From: Favolaschia claudopus
Taxonomy: Eukaryota; Basidiomycota; Agaricomycetes; Agaricales; Mycenaceae
Assembly (NCBI GenBank): GCA_037176885.1
Contig: JAWWNJ010000017.1
Span: 1,550,001-1,614,000, forward strand
DNA: 64,000 nucleotides
Reading direction: 5' to 3'
The notes under the pieces were generated by a model, which was not told where the DNA came from, ran no database searches, and saw only the letters and a list, made by a program, of their open reading frames with translations. The position numbers and the translations under genes were made by a program. The stretch's first letter is position 1, and each line of letters starts with the position of its first letter. Positions 1 through 10,229 of this stretch are shown here, in pieces.

Positions 1-1720
1 GATCCAGGGATAGGAAACGGTTGGGAGTATTATTGTGACGTATTGAAGTACATGAGCATGTGAAGAGGAACTGGAAACAGTTGCAGGATGTGAGTGCGCC
101 GTTTCGGTCTTGTATATTATTTCCATACTTACACAGGTTGGCAGCGAAGTCATTGCGTCGCTCATGATGTCGTCGATAAGCTGGACAGGGAGGCTCAGGG
201 GACGGCGTCTTCAGGTGTTGGAGCAGTCGACTGTGCTCGACATAATATGAAGCGCCGCGAAGCTGTTGGCGATCTGCAACTGGGGGAACGGTAGGTCCTT
301 TTTTTTTTCGCGGATAGTGGGATCCGTGTGACTCAATTATTCACGAACAGATATTTAAATATGGACTACATGGTCTTTACCAGCATTCATGTTTCCCGCC
401 CGCTCCATTTCATCGTGCCCTACGACATTGCATGCCAATGGCATATCAAGATCTGCGACTGTACGCTTGAGTACAAGGACACGACACTCACCGTGGACGG
501 GCGTGACAAATTTTTCACTTTTCTTGTTCCCAACTTTCATCTGCCGGCCCACATCGAAGAGTGTAACCTGAAGTTTTCCTTCAATTTGACTCGCGATGTC
601 GGGCAGACGGATGGGGAAGCGCCTGAGCGCCGTTGGGCAAATACCAAACCGCTCGCTCGAAGTACTAAGGAGATAGCTCCGGGTCACCGACGAGGACGAC
701 ATCTTCGACGACCATTGGGGTGACTGGAATCACACCAGGATCATAGCATCAGGTCAGTCCGTCTTCGTTAATAGGTTTTGAGATCGAATTACTGACCACA
801 TCGTCCATAGGATATGCAATGCGCAAGAAGATTGAGAGGGCGGTGCCTGAGATGGTGAAGACCCGACTGGCGCTAGACGACATGAAGGCGTCGCTGGAAT
901 CGAAGACGGTAGATGGGTGGACGGCGATGGCGAAGAAGTGGGAAGCAGATCACTCCTAACCCTTTCCCCACGGTCCACAAGGATCAGCATGTCGCGAAAG
1001 TGCGGGCGGAGTTCGCGGACAAGGCGGGTGGTCGCGAAGCAGCGGGGAAGGAAGACGAGAGGGCGGTGAGGGGGGATATGCATCTGACCGAGCTGATCAC
1101 AATGGGATTACAGCTGGTGGATTAGCAGTGCGTACTTCAGCTGCGGAAACCGCGTAACCGGCGACCTAACCTCTTATTTTGACAGACAAAATCTGGTTAC
1201 AGATGTCGCCGCTACCGGTCTACACGCAACGGGCGGTCAGCGCCGCGCAATGACGGCACGCGTCACCAAATTGCGACGCAAAATGGCGGCTTGCATCGAC
1301 ATCCAGCACCGCTTCGTCCCTGCCCTTGCCAACTTCCGTGCTCGTGAAGACGCGATACGTTCCTCGCAGATGGCGGCTGGGGACGCTGTCCCCGGTGTCG
1401 TCGTATCAAGCATAACCCTATGGCTCTCGTCGCAGATTCTGTCGAGGACAACCGCGACGTCGTCGTGGAGCGGAGTGTCCTCACCCATGAATATCGTCTT
1501 CGTGCTGGACAGGCAGCTGAATCGCTGCACGAGGTCCGTTGGCTGTTGTTGGTTCGGACCCACCTTTACAAGCTAAAGGACGTCCACGCGCGCGGTGTGC
1601 GGCAGAAATCCGACTCCGGCGACACCATTGGGGCTTTGAATGAGCAGGTTAAGCGGATGGCCACAACGTATCGGGTGGCGCCCCTCGAGGGGCGCTCCTG
1701 TTTCTGGGACGGCAGCTAGG
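1..1720 (+). pseudogene. Decayed KDZ-family transposase
   Basis: This is a broken transposase of the Kyakuja-Dileera-Zisupton (KDZ) superfamily, common in mushroom genomes. The family pattern is visible across three frames: a segment ending in GVGAVDCARHNMKRREAVGD (about 210-285), an intron at 291-350 that restores GERYLNMDY, then YDIACQWH (about 420-445), FLVPNFHLPAH and TDGEAPERRWANTKP (about 520-650). After that come DDHWGDWN, then VHKDQHVAKVRAEF, and near 1500-1600 EALHEVR-like and LLVRTHLYK blocks. At about 670-700 the frame shifts between STKEIAPG and the DDHWGDWN block, and stop codons interrupt several other places, so no full-length enzyme can be made. The 5' part lies outside the window. 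KDZ enzymes are DDE-type DNA transposases; that role is from family knowledge, and the order and similarity of the blocks is what is seen here. Confidence 0.85.
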
Positions 1721-2305
1721 TCGGAACGAGTGGGAGTGGACTCTTGCATCACTCTCACGTACCATTTTGCTCACTGTCGACTAAGACGACGAGCCCTGGT
1801 TCCTCGTTCCAAGGGATTTCATTCAAGCCTGTGTAAATACCCTACGGTGATATATCGGAATGACCTTTAACTGAGAGGTTGTGATATATCATAGCTCTGC
1901 GCTAACTAGAATCGCCCTACTAAAGTAGAAAGTCAAGACAACGAGCATGGCGTTACTGCAGATGTCCGATTTCAAGTTGAATGGATGGATGGATGAAGGC
2001 GCTCAGCCTTGACATTGGTCGCGTGTCCATGCAGATAGATCGTAGAAAACCGTACATTTGGATTTATGTACATGTTAAATCGCAGTGTTTGACAATTTTC
2101 CTCGCACCTTGTACCGAAACTGGCCGGTTTCGTTCAGTACATAGCAAAATAGAGCGTATCGGGCGACCAACGCCGGGAGCCAAGCTGGAAGACCCTCACA
2201 AGTCGCGTTGGACGCCGTGGAAAGTTGTTTGGAGTTGTTGGCAAAGTCACGATACTCGTTGATGGGCGTCCCATTCCTTCTTCAACCACAACACTGCTGG
2301 CTACA
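1721..2305. other. Intergenic, no gene seen
   Basis: About 585 bases between the KDZ relic and the CXC-SET gene. Only short unconvincing reading frames are present. The right part must hold the promoter of the SET gene; no clear TATA box was recognised. Confidence 0.5.
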
Positions 2306-5193
2306 ATGCCAATGTCAATCGACTGTGACGCAGCTGATCATGACAACCAATCAAATCTTGAGCTGAGTCGTCGAATTTACGACGACGTCCGGACAGAGTT
2401 CCACGCTTGGAAAAGCGAACATGCTGAACAAAAGTTATCCTCCTTGTACTCTGCCGACTCACCGCATACTACCAAAAAGTTCCAAATTGCTGACTATTGT
2501 TTTGATTCCCCACCATCTCCTGCTTTGGAGATGGACTCGGAAGCTGGTGCTTGCATGCAAGTGCTGGAATACGATGTTAATGGCAAGATAATGCATTCCA
2601 CAGTAAACCCAATCGAAGTTTGCAATGTCATGGAACAATTTGAGGGGCACGCTGACTATCAATTCTGTTCGCCGTCTTTGCGCAACACCAACGCACGGAT
2701 GATGGACGAGAAATACGCCGCCTTTGTCCCGTTTGCGGACGACCCGAATTTCCCTCTCGAGGTCTATCTGGGTTCGTTCAAAGGGTTTCAGTGGAAACAT
2801 GATTTCGTTGGGCCAGACGGTCATTTCGGTTTCCGCTCTTTTGCTGATGATGACATTTATGTTCTGAGTTACAGAGGAAGTGATTCAATTTGAAGTCGTG
2901 CGCCGATTGCACGTTGACCATGGAGTATCACCAGAAGACATCGACCGTGCCGTCAAGTCATACGGGGACCAGGAGCACATGTGTTACCTACCTCTCCGAG
3001 AGTCGCAAGAGAGTGGACTGCTTTGGGCAGTCAGCCAAAGGTGCGTCTGGTATGCAGTTTACTTGAGTAAACCGATTACTACAATGTCGCACAGAGATCT
3101 ACCAGACGTGATTTGGCGTGATGGTTTACCGTCTTCGAGCAAGAAGCAAATTCCTCCGCATTTTGGTTGGAGCTTTCCTGATCTAAAAGATGATTTCGCC
3201 ATCATCAATAAGGCGGTTGGGAAGTTTTGCCCGAATTTGAATTGCATCCAGGACAACTGTGGGGTGCATGGTTCGATTCCTTTCTGTACCTACGGACAAT
3301 AGCTGAAGCTTACTGACAAAACCATAAAGTCAGCCACGAGTGGCAGCTACAAACACCGCCCTTTCGCCCGAAGCAACCACTCTACGCAAGCATGCAGCTG
3401 CGGGCACTGGTTGACCAACCATGCGAAAATGAATGTTTTTCGCTGGTCTCTGAAGACGCGATGGTGCGGTTTGTTCTGTTGTACCCTTCGAATCTGTCGG
3501 TCTTAAACTGCTACTCCAGGACGATGATAGCTTGGACGCGTTGCCCATTACCTACCACACTGTTCTGAATAGCATACTCAAGCTTGAACCAGACATGCGA
3601 CCCTGCGACTTAGCGGTCATCTGCGAGATGACATGCGCCAATGTAAGATTTCTTTCTTACGTCCGAGAACATATCCAATGGAACCATTCCTAAACTTCTA
3701 GGTATATCGATTAAGAAAGCAGGTGCTTGGTAACGACCTGAAGACACTCCGAGCGAGTTTCATGGAGACGACGATCTCTTCTGAAGATATTGGATCAAGG
3801 GAAGGCTTATGTGCCCACTCCGGTCGGTGCTCCAGCACAACGAACTGTCCGTGCTTTATTTCGGGAACACGATGCGAACGAAATTGTCGGTGCGACGACA
3901 ATTGTAAGCTAACAATCAACATTTCTACGATAATCAAAGCTCACGGGAATTCCAGGTCTGCGGCGATTTCCGGGATGCAATGAGACCTGCGGGAAGGATC
4001 GTACATGCAGAACAGGCTCAAAATCTAAATGCAAGTGTCGCAGAGAAGAGCGTGAATGCGACCCTGAAAAATGTACTGCATGCAATGCCCGGTACGTTTC
4101 TTGTCCTGTCTGACTTACTTAGGCACGGATGTGCTAACCAACCGGTATAGCCATCATGAATGCACGAACACAAGTTTGCAGCGAGGAACATTTCAGGCGC
4201 GTCTTTGAACAACAGATCGAGGAATGAACGTTAAGTCCCATGTAGCATATTGCGGTCAAACAGTCGAAATATGGCCTCGGGGCATTCGCAACCAAAAGCC
4301 TGAAAAAGGGGACTCTCATCGGCGGTGTGTAATTCTGTCTTCATCTGTTCTGGTTCACACATACGCAGTACATAGAATACGTTGGAGAGCTGGTCGGCGA
4401 TTTGCAAGCAGAGCAGCGGTGCGTTGGGTTGGACTCTACTCTTACTGAAGTGCAAGTACTTATGTATTTCCAGACAAGTGATCCAGAAGCATGCTCATTT
4501 GAATTATGTACATGGATTTTTCGGTTGCCTATATACGGCTGACTTGGCCTCCAGTGCTTTGGGACAAACGGAGGCGACACAATCGACGCACAATGGCTTG
4601 GTAATCCAACACGTTTCCTCAACGATTCCAAGCCAAGGAAGGCAAATTGCGATGCGACTTGTGCGTATCATCGGCCTTTTGCACCTTCTTGCGGAGGATT
4701 TAACAATTTCTCAGTGATTTTAGTAAATGGCGAGAAGCGGGTGGCAATTACAACTGGTGAGGGGTTGAACAATCACTGTAGAGATTGGCTAATGTAATGT
4801 GCAGCTCAGAACATACACAGGGATGCTGAATTGACATTGTCCTATGGACAGCAATATTGGAAGGGCATGCTCTTGCAGGGCAAGCACGACAGGAAGACAA
4901 CAAGCTCCCAAGAAAATGGATCTGTAGAGTCCGTTTTAGAGCTGTTTACCTTGGAGGCGGCGGTGGGTATCGCGTCGGAATTCATAGTTGTTGATCGGGC
5001 AGGGAAGAGAAGCTGGAAGGCGCTCTTCGCATGTGTGCGCAAAGTGGATGAAGAAACTCGAAAGGATATCAAGGCTGCCGCGCTGGCTGGTTGTGGAACG
5101 AAACGAAAACCTGGTGCAGATGGGGCGAAAGACAAGAAACAACGTCGAGTGGAAGAAAAAGTAGATTTGAACGATGTGCCAATGATGTTGTAA
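2306..5193 (+). CDS. E(z)-like CXC-SET histone methyltransferase
   Basis: Predicted nuclear lysine methyltransferase of the Enhancer-of-zeste (EZH/KMT6, H3K27) type, 734 aa. Exons: 2306-2819, 2875-3040, 3095-3285, 3330-3463, 3520-3642, 3702-3903, 3956-4091, 4151-4196, 4246-4324, 4376-4418, 4474-4507, 4555-4660, 4715-4756, 4805-5193; the sum is divisible by three. A cysteine-rich CXC domain occupies roughly residues 410-500, with repeated CxC and the signature ECDPEKCTAC. The SET domain follows at about 503-624: SKYGLGAFATKSLKKGTLIG, EYVGELVG, NPTRFLND, and the closing AELTLSYGQQYW. The intron at 4197-4245 appears to be GC-AG, since no GT donor keeps the frame. The usual NHS motif reads NDS, so activity or specificity may differ. 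A basic KRK/KKQRR tail could be a nuclear signal. The start at 2306 was chosen over in-frame 2225 only because it lies nearer the conserved-looking part. The long N-terminal half was not assigned a domain. Confidence 0.85.
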
Positions 5194-5611
5194 TTACGGA
5201 CCGAACATGGTTTTTCAAGGCTGTAACACTATCTATCTATATTCATCCAAGTAAATAAGAGTACAAGTATATACAAATAAAGAGCAGATAAATAAGCAAG
5301 GGAAGGGCGTCGTGCAATGGATTTGGGGAAGACGATCCATTGTCTGTGCGTAACGGAATGGACGTACATTGACATGGAAGATACTGCGAAGGCAGGCCTA
5401 CCAATATGGATGAGGATTGCCATTGTACTTGCTCATGGGACAGGACCACGGTATCTGCGTGCGTTCGGAAAAGTGTCGTGAGCAACTCACAACGGCTGAT
5501 ATCCGTTGCCTGGCCTTGGAAACTACCGGCCCCGCCGCCCGTTGCGTCGGCCACTGACAGCGTGTTCACCTGCCAAACGCACGCCCACTTCACAGCCATT
5601 TACTGCGCAAC
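5194..5611. other. Intergenic, no gene seen
   Basis: About 420 bases between the SET gene and a truncated gene. The first 120 bases are AT-rich and probably hold the SET gene terminator. Nothing else was recognised. Confidence 0.45.
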
Positions 5612-6121
5612 ATGGATTTCACTTATCTCGCGACCGCTCTTTTGAAAGATCCCAAGAGTTGCTATTTGGGCATAGTCCACGCACCCGATAAGCTGGCCTG
5701 GCGCCCACTGGAAGCGGGACAGGGCGAGACAGTGGTGGAAAAAACTACTGTGTTCACTTACGATGAGAAACGCGTGGCTCTCTCACAGGAAGCAGGCGGC
5801 GGACGAGCAACGAAAGAGCTGCAGGAGATCGAGGCAGCGAAGTTGACATTTGTCGCTAAGATTTCGGCTACGAATTGGTTTGGACACCGTGCGGAAATTG
5901 GAAAAGAGGGACGCTTATTTGCCAACTCGCGCAGACGTCAAGGTACCCTGTGAATTGGTGGCACCCCATGATAGTCCCTTCGATGATGACTTTTCAATGG
6001 ACATCAGAAATTTAGAATCACTGACAAGGACGGCCGCGAATGAGAACCATACTCCCAAAGGGACTGTCGACTGGAACTTACAATCCGAGCGAACCATGAA
6101 GGTGCGACATCTCGTATTTGA
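5612..6121 (+). pseudogene. 5' fragment of an unknown gene, frameshifted
   Basis: A protein-like reading frame starts at ATG 5612 (MDFTYLATALLKDPKSCYLG) and runs to about 5935. There the sensible reading jumps by one base into the next frame (ADVKVPCELVAPHDSPFDDD) and continues to VRHLVFE at 6121. The jump has no splice signals and looks like a 1-nt insertion or 2-nt loss. The frame then reaches a consensus splice donor, GTATGTGA, but the DNA beyond is the end of an oppositely oriented gene and offers no matching next exon. The fragment is thus probably a truncated pseudogene of a larger intron-bearing gene. No domain was recognised. A 1-base sequencing error could explain the frameshift but not the missing 3' part. 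Confidence 0.55.
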
Positions 6122-7192
6122 GGTATGTGATACTTGATACCCCGGTCTGGGGATCGTACGCCAATCGCCTCCACCACTCATCGACGAATCCGGCAGCACG
6201 GCACAATAAGCACAGTCGCCGTGCTGTTCGCCTCCGCCCCCTCCGCCACCGCCGCCACTACCACCAAACGAATACGGGTCGGCAGAAGGGAGCTGGATCA
6301 TGCTCCGCACCCGGGGAGGCGCTTGCGAGTGGTGGTGCGAGGGATGGTGGGAATGTTGCTGCCCGTGCTCGTCGAGGGGTTGTGATGAGCTGCTTGGACG
6401 GTCGTCGTGTTGTTGCAGTCCCGCAGGCTCGTACGGACTTGGATACGGGCTCGTGGCCTGGCTGTGTCGTCGTGGACGGCGAATAAGGAGCGAGTTCGTG
6501 CTTCCGTTCGAAGGCGGGCCGTATGAGGTTTTATGGGAGGAGCTTGGGCGGGAGGGGGAGAAGGGACGGCGGTGGTTTGAACTCGGGTGAAAATAGTCCG
6601 CGTTCGGGTTCGGACTGTCTTGGTACGGGAGTGAAGAGACCGAAGACATGGAATAACCGGTGCTGGGGCGGCTATCGGGGGACATGGAAGAGGCGGAGTG
6701 TTCCATCGGCATGCAAGAGAAGGGAAAAGGGTAAGAGGTGTTAATGGTAGGGGTAGGACGCGAATATCCGCGGTTGCTGGGATTCAATAGTGACGAAAGA
6801 GACCCGTTATGCGTCGAGTAGGAGGCGTTTTGGGAAAACCAATGGCTGGAGTCGGAATACGGGTATTGGGACGAGCTGGTGGGGTATGGGGGCATGCTGT
6901 TGCAGGCGGGGGAGGTCGGCGAGTTGTCGGAAGGGGTGAGCGGGCCCAAGTTATGCGGGGAGTGTTGGTAGGGCAGTCCATGGTGCGGGTCAGAAGGGAC
7001 ATTCGCAACACCAGTTGCTGAATTCTGACACAGGATACGGGGCGTGTTGTTGAAGTTCGACGTCGTCGAACAGGAGTCATTTGGAAAGGCGACCGCCGAC
7101 CAGCACGAAGGGCAGCTCAGTTCATCTATTGACGGCGTCGCTGCTGCGTGCGAAAGTGACATAGGATCAGGCATTCGCATCAATATCGTCAT
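5915..7192 (-). CDS. Ser/Pro-rich protein fragment, transcription-factor-like
   Basis: An open frame of 425 codons on the minus strand. The credible coding part is about 6130-7192; the last 70 codons overlap the sense strand of the neighbouring gene fragment and are probably read-through. The protein is rich in Ser, Pro, His, Tyr and Asn with low-complexity stretches, including a run of nine Gly, His-rich HHPSHHH, and short blocks such as GSLSSLLNPS and RVRSMIQLPSADPYSF. This composition is typical of the transactivation part of fungal transcription factors, and the blocks resemble what I remember from C-terminal regions of agaricomycete homeobox factors, but no DNA-binding domain is present. 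Upstream, only 85 bp separate its first ATG from the divergent WGR gene. It may therefore lack both its N-terminal domain and its true C-terminus. Low certainty on function, moderate that the strand is coding. Confidence 0.4.
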   Translation of the reverse strand: MTILMRMPDPMSLSHAAATPSIDELSCPSCWSAVAFPNDSCSTTSNFNNTPRILCQNSATGVANVPSDPHHGLPYQHSPHNLGPLTPSDNSPTSPACNSMPPYPTSSSQYPYSDSSHWFSQNASYSTHNGSLSSLLNPSNRGYSRPTPTINTSYPFPFSCMPMEHSASSMSPDSRPSTGYSMSSVSSLPYQDSPNPNADYFHPSSNHRRPFSPSRPSSSHKTSYGPPSNGSTNSLLIRRPRRHSQATSPYPSPYEPAGLQQHDDRPSSSSQPLDEHGQQHSHHPSHHHSQAPPRVRSMIQLPSADPYSFGGSGGGGGGGGGEQHGDCAYCAVLPDSSMSGGGDWRTIPRPGYQVSHTSNTRCRTFMVRSDCKFQSTVPLGVWFSFAAVLVSDSKFLMSIEKSSSKGLSWGATNSQGTLTSARVGK

Positions 7193-7277
7193 ATGTAAAA
7201 CACTCGTCCTTCATACCTAACAATTCCGGAATTCAAAAAGCTCAGAACTCATTCTTGCTGCCTACAGTTGTAACCCC

Positions 7278-9664
7278 ATGTTCCCCGTTTACATCCCACC
7301 GCACTGGACCAACAATCGATTTGCCGTTTACCAAGAAAGCATCGATGTTCCAGGAGCCCTGCATGCATGGCGGAAACCACCGACATTCAAACCAGTAGCA
7401 GAGAAAGGCAGCTGGACCACCTACCGATTGACTCAATTTCACGGCATACTTATCTGGTTGGAGAGCTCCGGTACCTCAAAAAATGCCATGTACGACCGTC
7501 ACATGCGGAGAAAATTATACTTTGAAACGGTGGATGAAGACACAATGCTGGGCGTCGTTCTGCCACAAGTACATGGTATGCCGGTGCCTCCGTTCTTTTT
7601 CATGTCGAGGTCAAATTATGGGTTGATCCCTCAAAGACCGTCGATTTGGATGTATCCCACACAGCGCGCGCCTGCTTCCGACGTGACTGCGGTCCTAGCG
7701 CTTCCTTCCGCCCAATTGTTATCGACAAAACCTCAGACCTTTATCAATCAGTTGAATCACGTTGTCGATGACGATGAAGACGAGGACTGGGATGCATCGG
7801 AACATTTACGACGTCCATTGCTACACGAATGTCCTACAAATGTTTTGACCGTCGAAGGAGAATTCGCAGAAGTGCCCAAAACTGCACTGGATCTACGGAA
7901 CATTGTCATGGACCGATTTTCTTGCGCAAACCGCCCAGTGCAGATATTGGCCATTGCCCAAGATGCGAACCGTTACTGGATTCTTTGTGCCAGCACAACA
8001 GACACCGTCTTCGCGTTTGGAATTGTAGGGGATCTGCTCAAAGACGAGGCTAATATTCGTTTCCAAACAAACGAAAGCTTCACCGATTTCTTCAATCAGG
8101 CAAGCAACCGATGGAAATCAGACGAGCTAGACTGGGGTCCTGCGTCGGGCTCTACTGATACTCAAAGCACACATTCTCCCAACCTCCCAAAAGCCCATCC
8201 CGCGATTACAGCTGAAAACATGACTGAGAATCTGGGTTGCCGCACAGTAGACAACACCGAAGCTGGTGATATCCATTCCTCTCATAACGAGGACATAACA
8301 CTCCCCGACCTTGGTGGTCTAGATCTGTGGCACGACTATTCACAATATGGGGGGGAAGACTTGAATCATTGGTTTCCTGATTCGGCTCAGGGACACAGCA
8401 ATGCAGTGGTAAACGAGTCCTCGTCAAACTTTGCCGTTTCCTCTGATTCCATGGTCCTGGATCCACACCACCGCTTCATATCTGAGCTCAACCATTCTCC
8501 GCCTCCAACATTTGACAGCCCACGCGCGAGCTCTCAGGCTTCTGAACCAATGGACCTTGAAACACGTCCGTCCAGCCCTATCGGACAAATTTCTTGCAGC
8601 CTGGCTCCCAATGCATTGACAGATGATCCGAAAGTGTCCTTCGGTGAATGCGTGGCGGAGCAGCTGCATCGTTCTGGAATGGCAGATGACCTACACCTTT
8701 CCTGCGACGGGACACATGAGAACCTGAACTTTGTCAATGTCGCGGTCGATGGACGAGAAGGACATGCCTCCCCTCGTTCAGATGTGTCATCATTGACCGA
8801 TCTGGACGAAGACAAAGAAGAAGGCAAGTGTCAACTACTTACAATCAACCGCAGTTAACTATGACAACAGAAGCCAAAAATATTCACCTGGATGAAGAAT
8901 CGGAAAATGGAGAAGAAGAAACGGGGCTTCCCGGGCCCGAATGGCAAAGAATCGTTGTCGATCCATATTTTAATAAATCAGGTGTGTCTTAAGGATCTGC
9001 GTCCTCCACGTACCTGAACCAGCGTAGATACACACGAAGTCCTGTACAATGAAGCTGGATCGTGGGATGCAGGTATTGTCGACCTACACTTGCACTCATT
9101 GCAAGTTGACTGATATTTGCCTTAGTATATCAAGCGAAGTTCCAACACGCCGAAAAGACAAGCCAAAAGTGAGGTACCTTGGCTACTCTAACTATCCTTC
9201 CACTTAACTTGTCAGGTTTGTTCTCAGGCAAATTCTACGCGAAAAATCGACCGGCTTGTGCTCCATTCACACTAGATATGGTTTCGTTCATACTGCAGGT
9301 TATACCGAGGAATATGTTGGTTCAATTTTCTTTCGTTGTAATGGATAAGTGACCATCCATGTGAACAAGGTATCTTGTACTGAACAAGAAGCAATGGAAG
9401 ATTTTCGCGCCGAATTCGAAGAACGCACGAACGGCCACAGTTGGGACGAACGATTTACCATCATCTCAAGCCCAGAAATCGCGGTATCGCAATATTACTG
9501 GGCAGGTGAGTTGTATAGTCTTCTGTTCCTTATCCAGTCTTCGATGTTAACATGTACATAATTCACAGGACACAGTGTCGATAATGAAAACATTAATCCA
9601 AGAAGAGAAGAATGATGCCTTTCGTGTCCCGACATTGATTGAAGAAGTGTGCCTACGTAGCTAA
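7278..9664 (+). CDS. WGR-domain protein without PARP catalytic domain
   Basis: Hypothetical nuclear protein, about 689 aa. Exons: 7278-8823, 8871-8981, 9028-9072, 9126-9168, 9216-9315, 9370-9505, 9576-9664. The long first exon encodes about 515 residues with no recognised domain and an acidic Asp/Glu stretch. The spliced C-terminal exons (about residues 583-655) match the WGR fold seen in PARP1 and polyadenylate-associated proteins: FVLRQILREKSTG, TRYGFVHTAG in place of the usual TRWGRVGxxG, then a helix AMEDFRAEFEERT followed by NGHSWDER. The Trp-Gly-Arg triplet itself reads YGF. In PARPs this domain binds DNA or RNA; here no regulatory or ADP-ribosyltransferase domain follows. The first intron, 8824-8870, is GC-AG (AAG followed by GCAAGT). 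An alternative last acceptor at 9568 would end the protein at 9615, slightly shorter. The start is the first ATG of the long frame. Confidence 0.65.
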
Positions 9665-10229
9665 GAAAAGGAAACTCGATCTACACAACGACACGTATTC
9701 AAAAGAATCATGTACTGAGTTAATTGCAAACTACAGGACAACACGAAAAGTAGTTGGTCACGTCGCAGTCGCACCTGTTAAAACTTTAAGGACTCTCTTT
9801 GATTTCAGATATGCGTATTCCTAGAGTATGTAGGTCGTCCAAGCACACTTGCCTTTCCGTCGCAGTTGTTGTCATGTAACGCTGTAGCTTCATGAGGTAC
9901 CCTTACTCAGTTACTTGTCTGACGATCGGAACCCCGCTGCGGCATTCAGTGCCATTGCAAGCCCACACATGATCAACTTCTCCGACTGTGGACAGCGTGG
10001 GACTCGTCGCTTGTTGATCCTGACCAAGTTCTTCCAATGTAACGATCTTGACTTCATTGGCAGTCATTAAGCGGACAAATATACGACGTGCCACAAATTG
10101 TCGACTACGTTAGCTAAGAAGGTACCTCAAGCCATAAGAACAACGAACCCACTACACTTACGCTACCAGTTTCCTCCACAGTCACCACAAGGCTAATTTA
10201 GCCAAGCTGCAGCCAACCAACAGGGCAGC
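9665..10229. other. Intergenic, no gene seen
   Basis: About 565 bases between two same-strand genes. A 61-codon frame at 9639-9824 looks protein-like in composition but overlaps the end of the WGR gene and has no splice link that I can support. The rest must contain a terminator and the promoter of the KOW gene. Confidence 0.45.
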
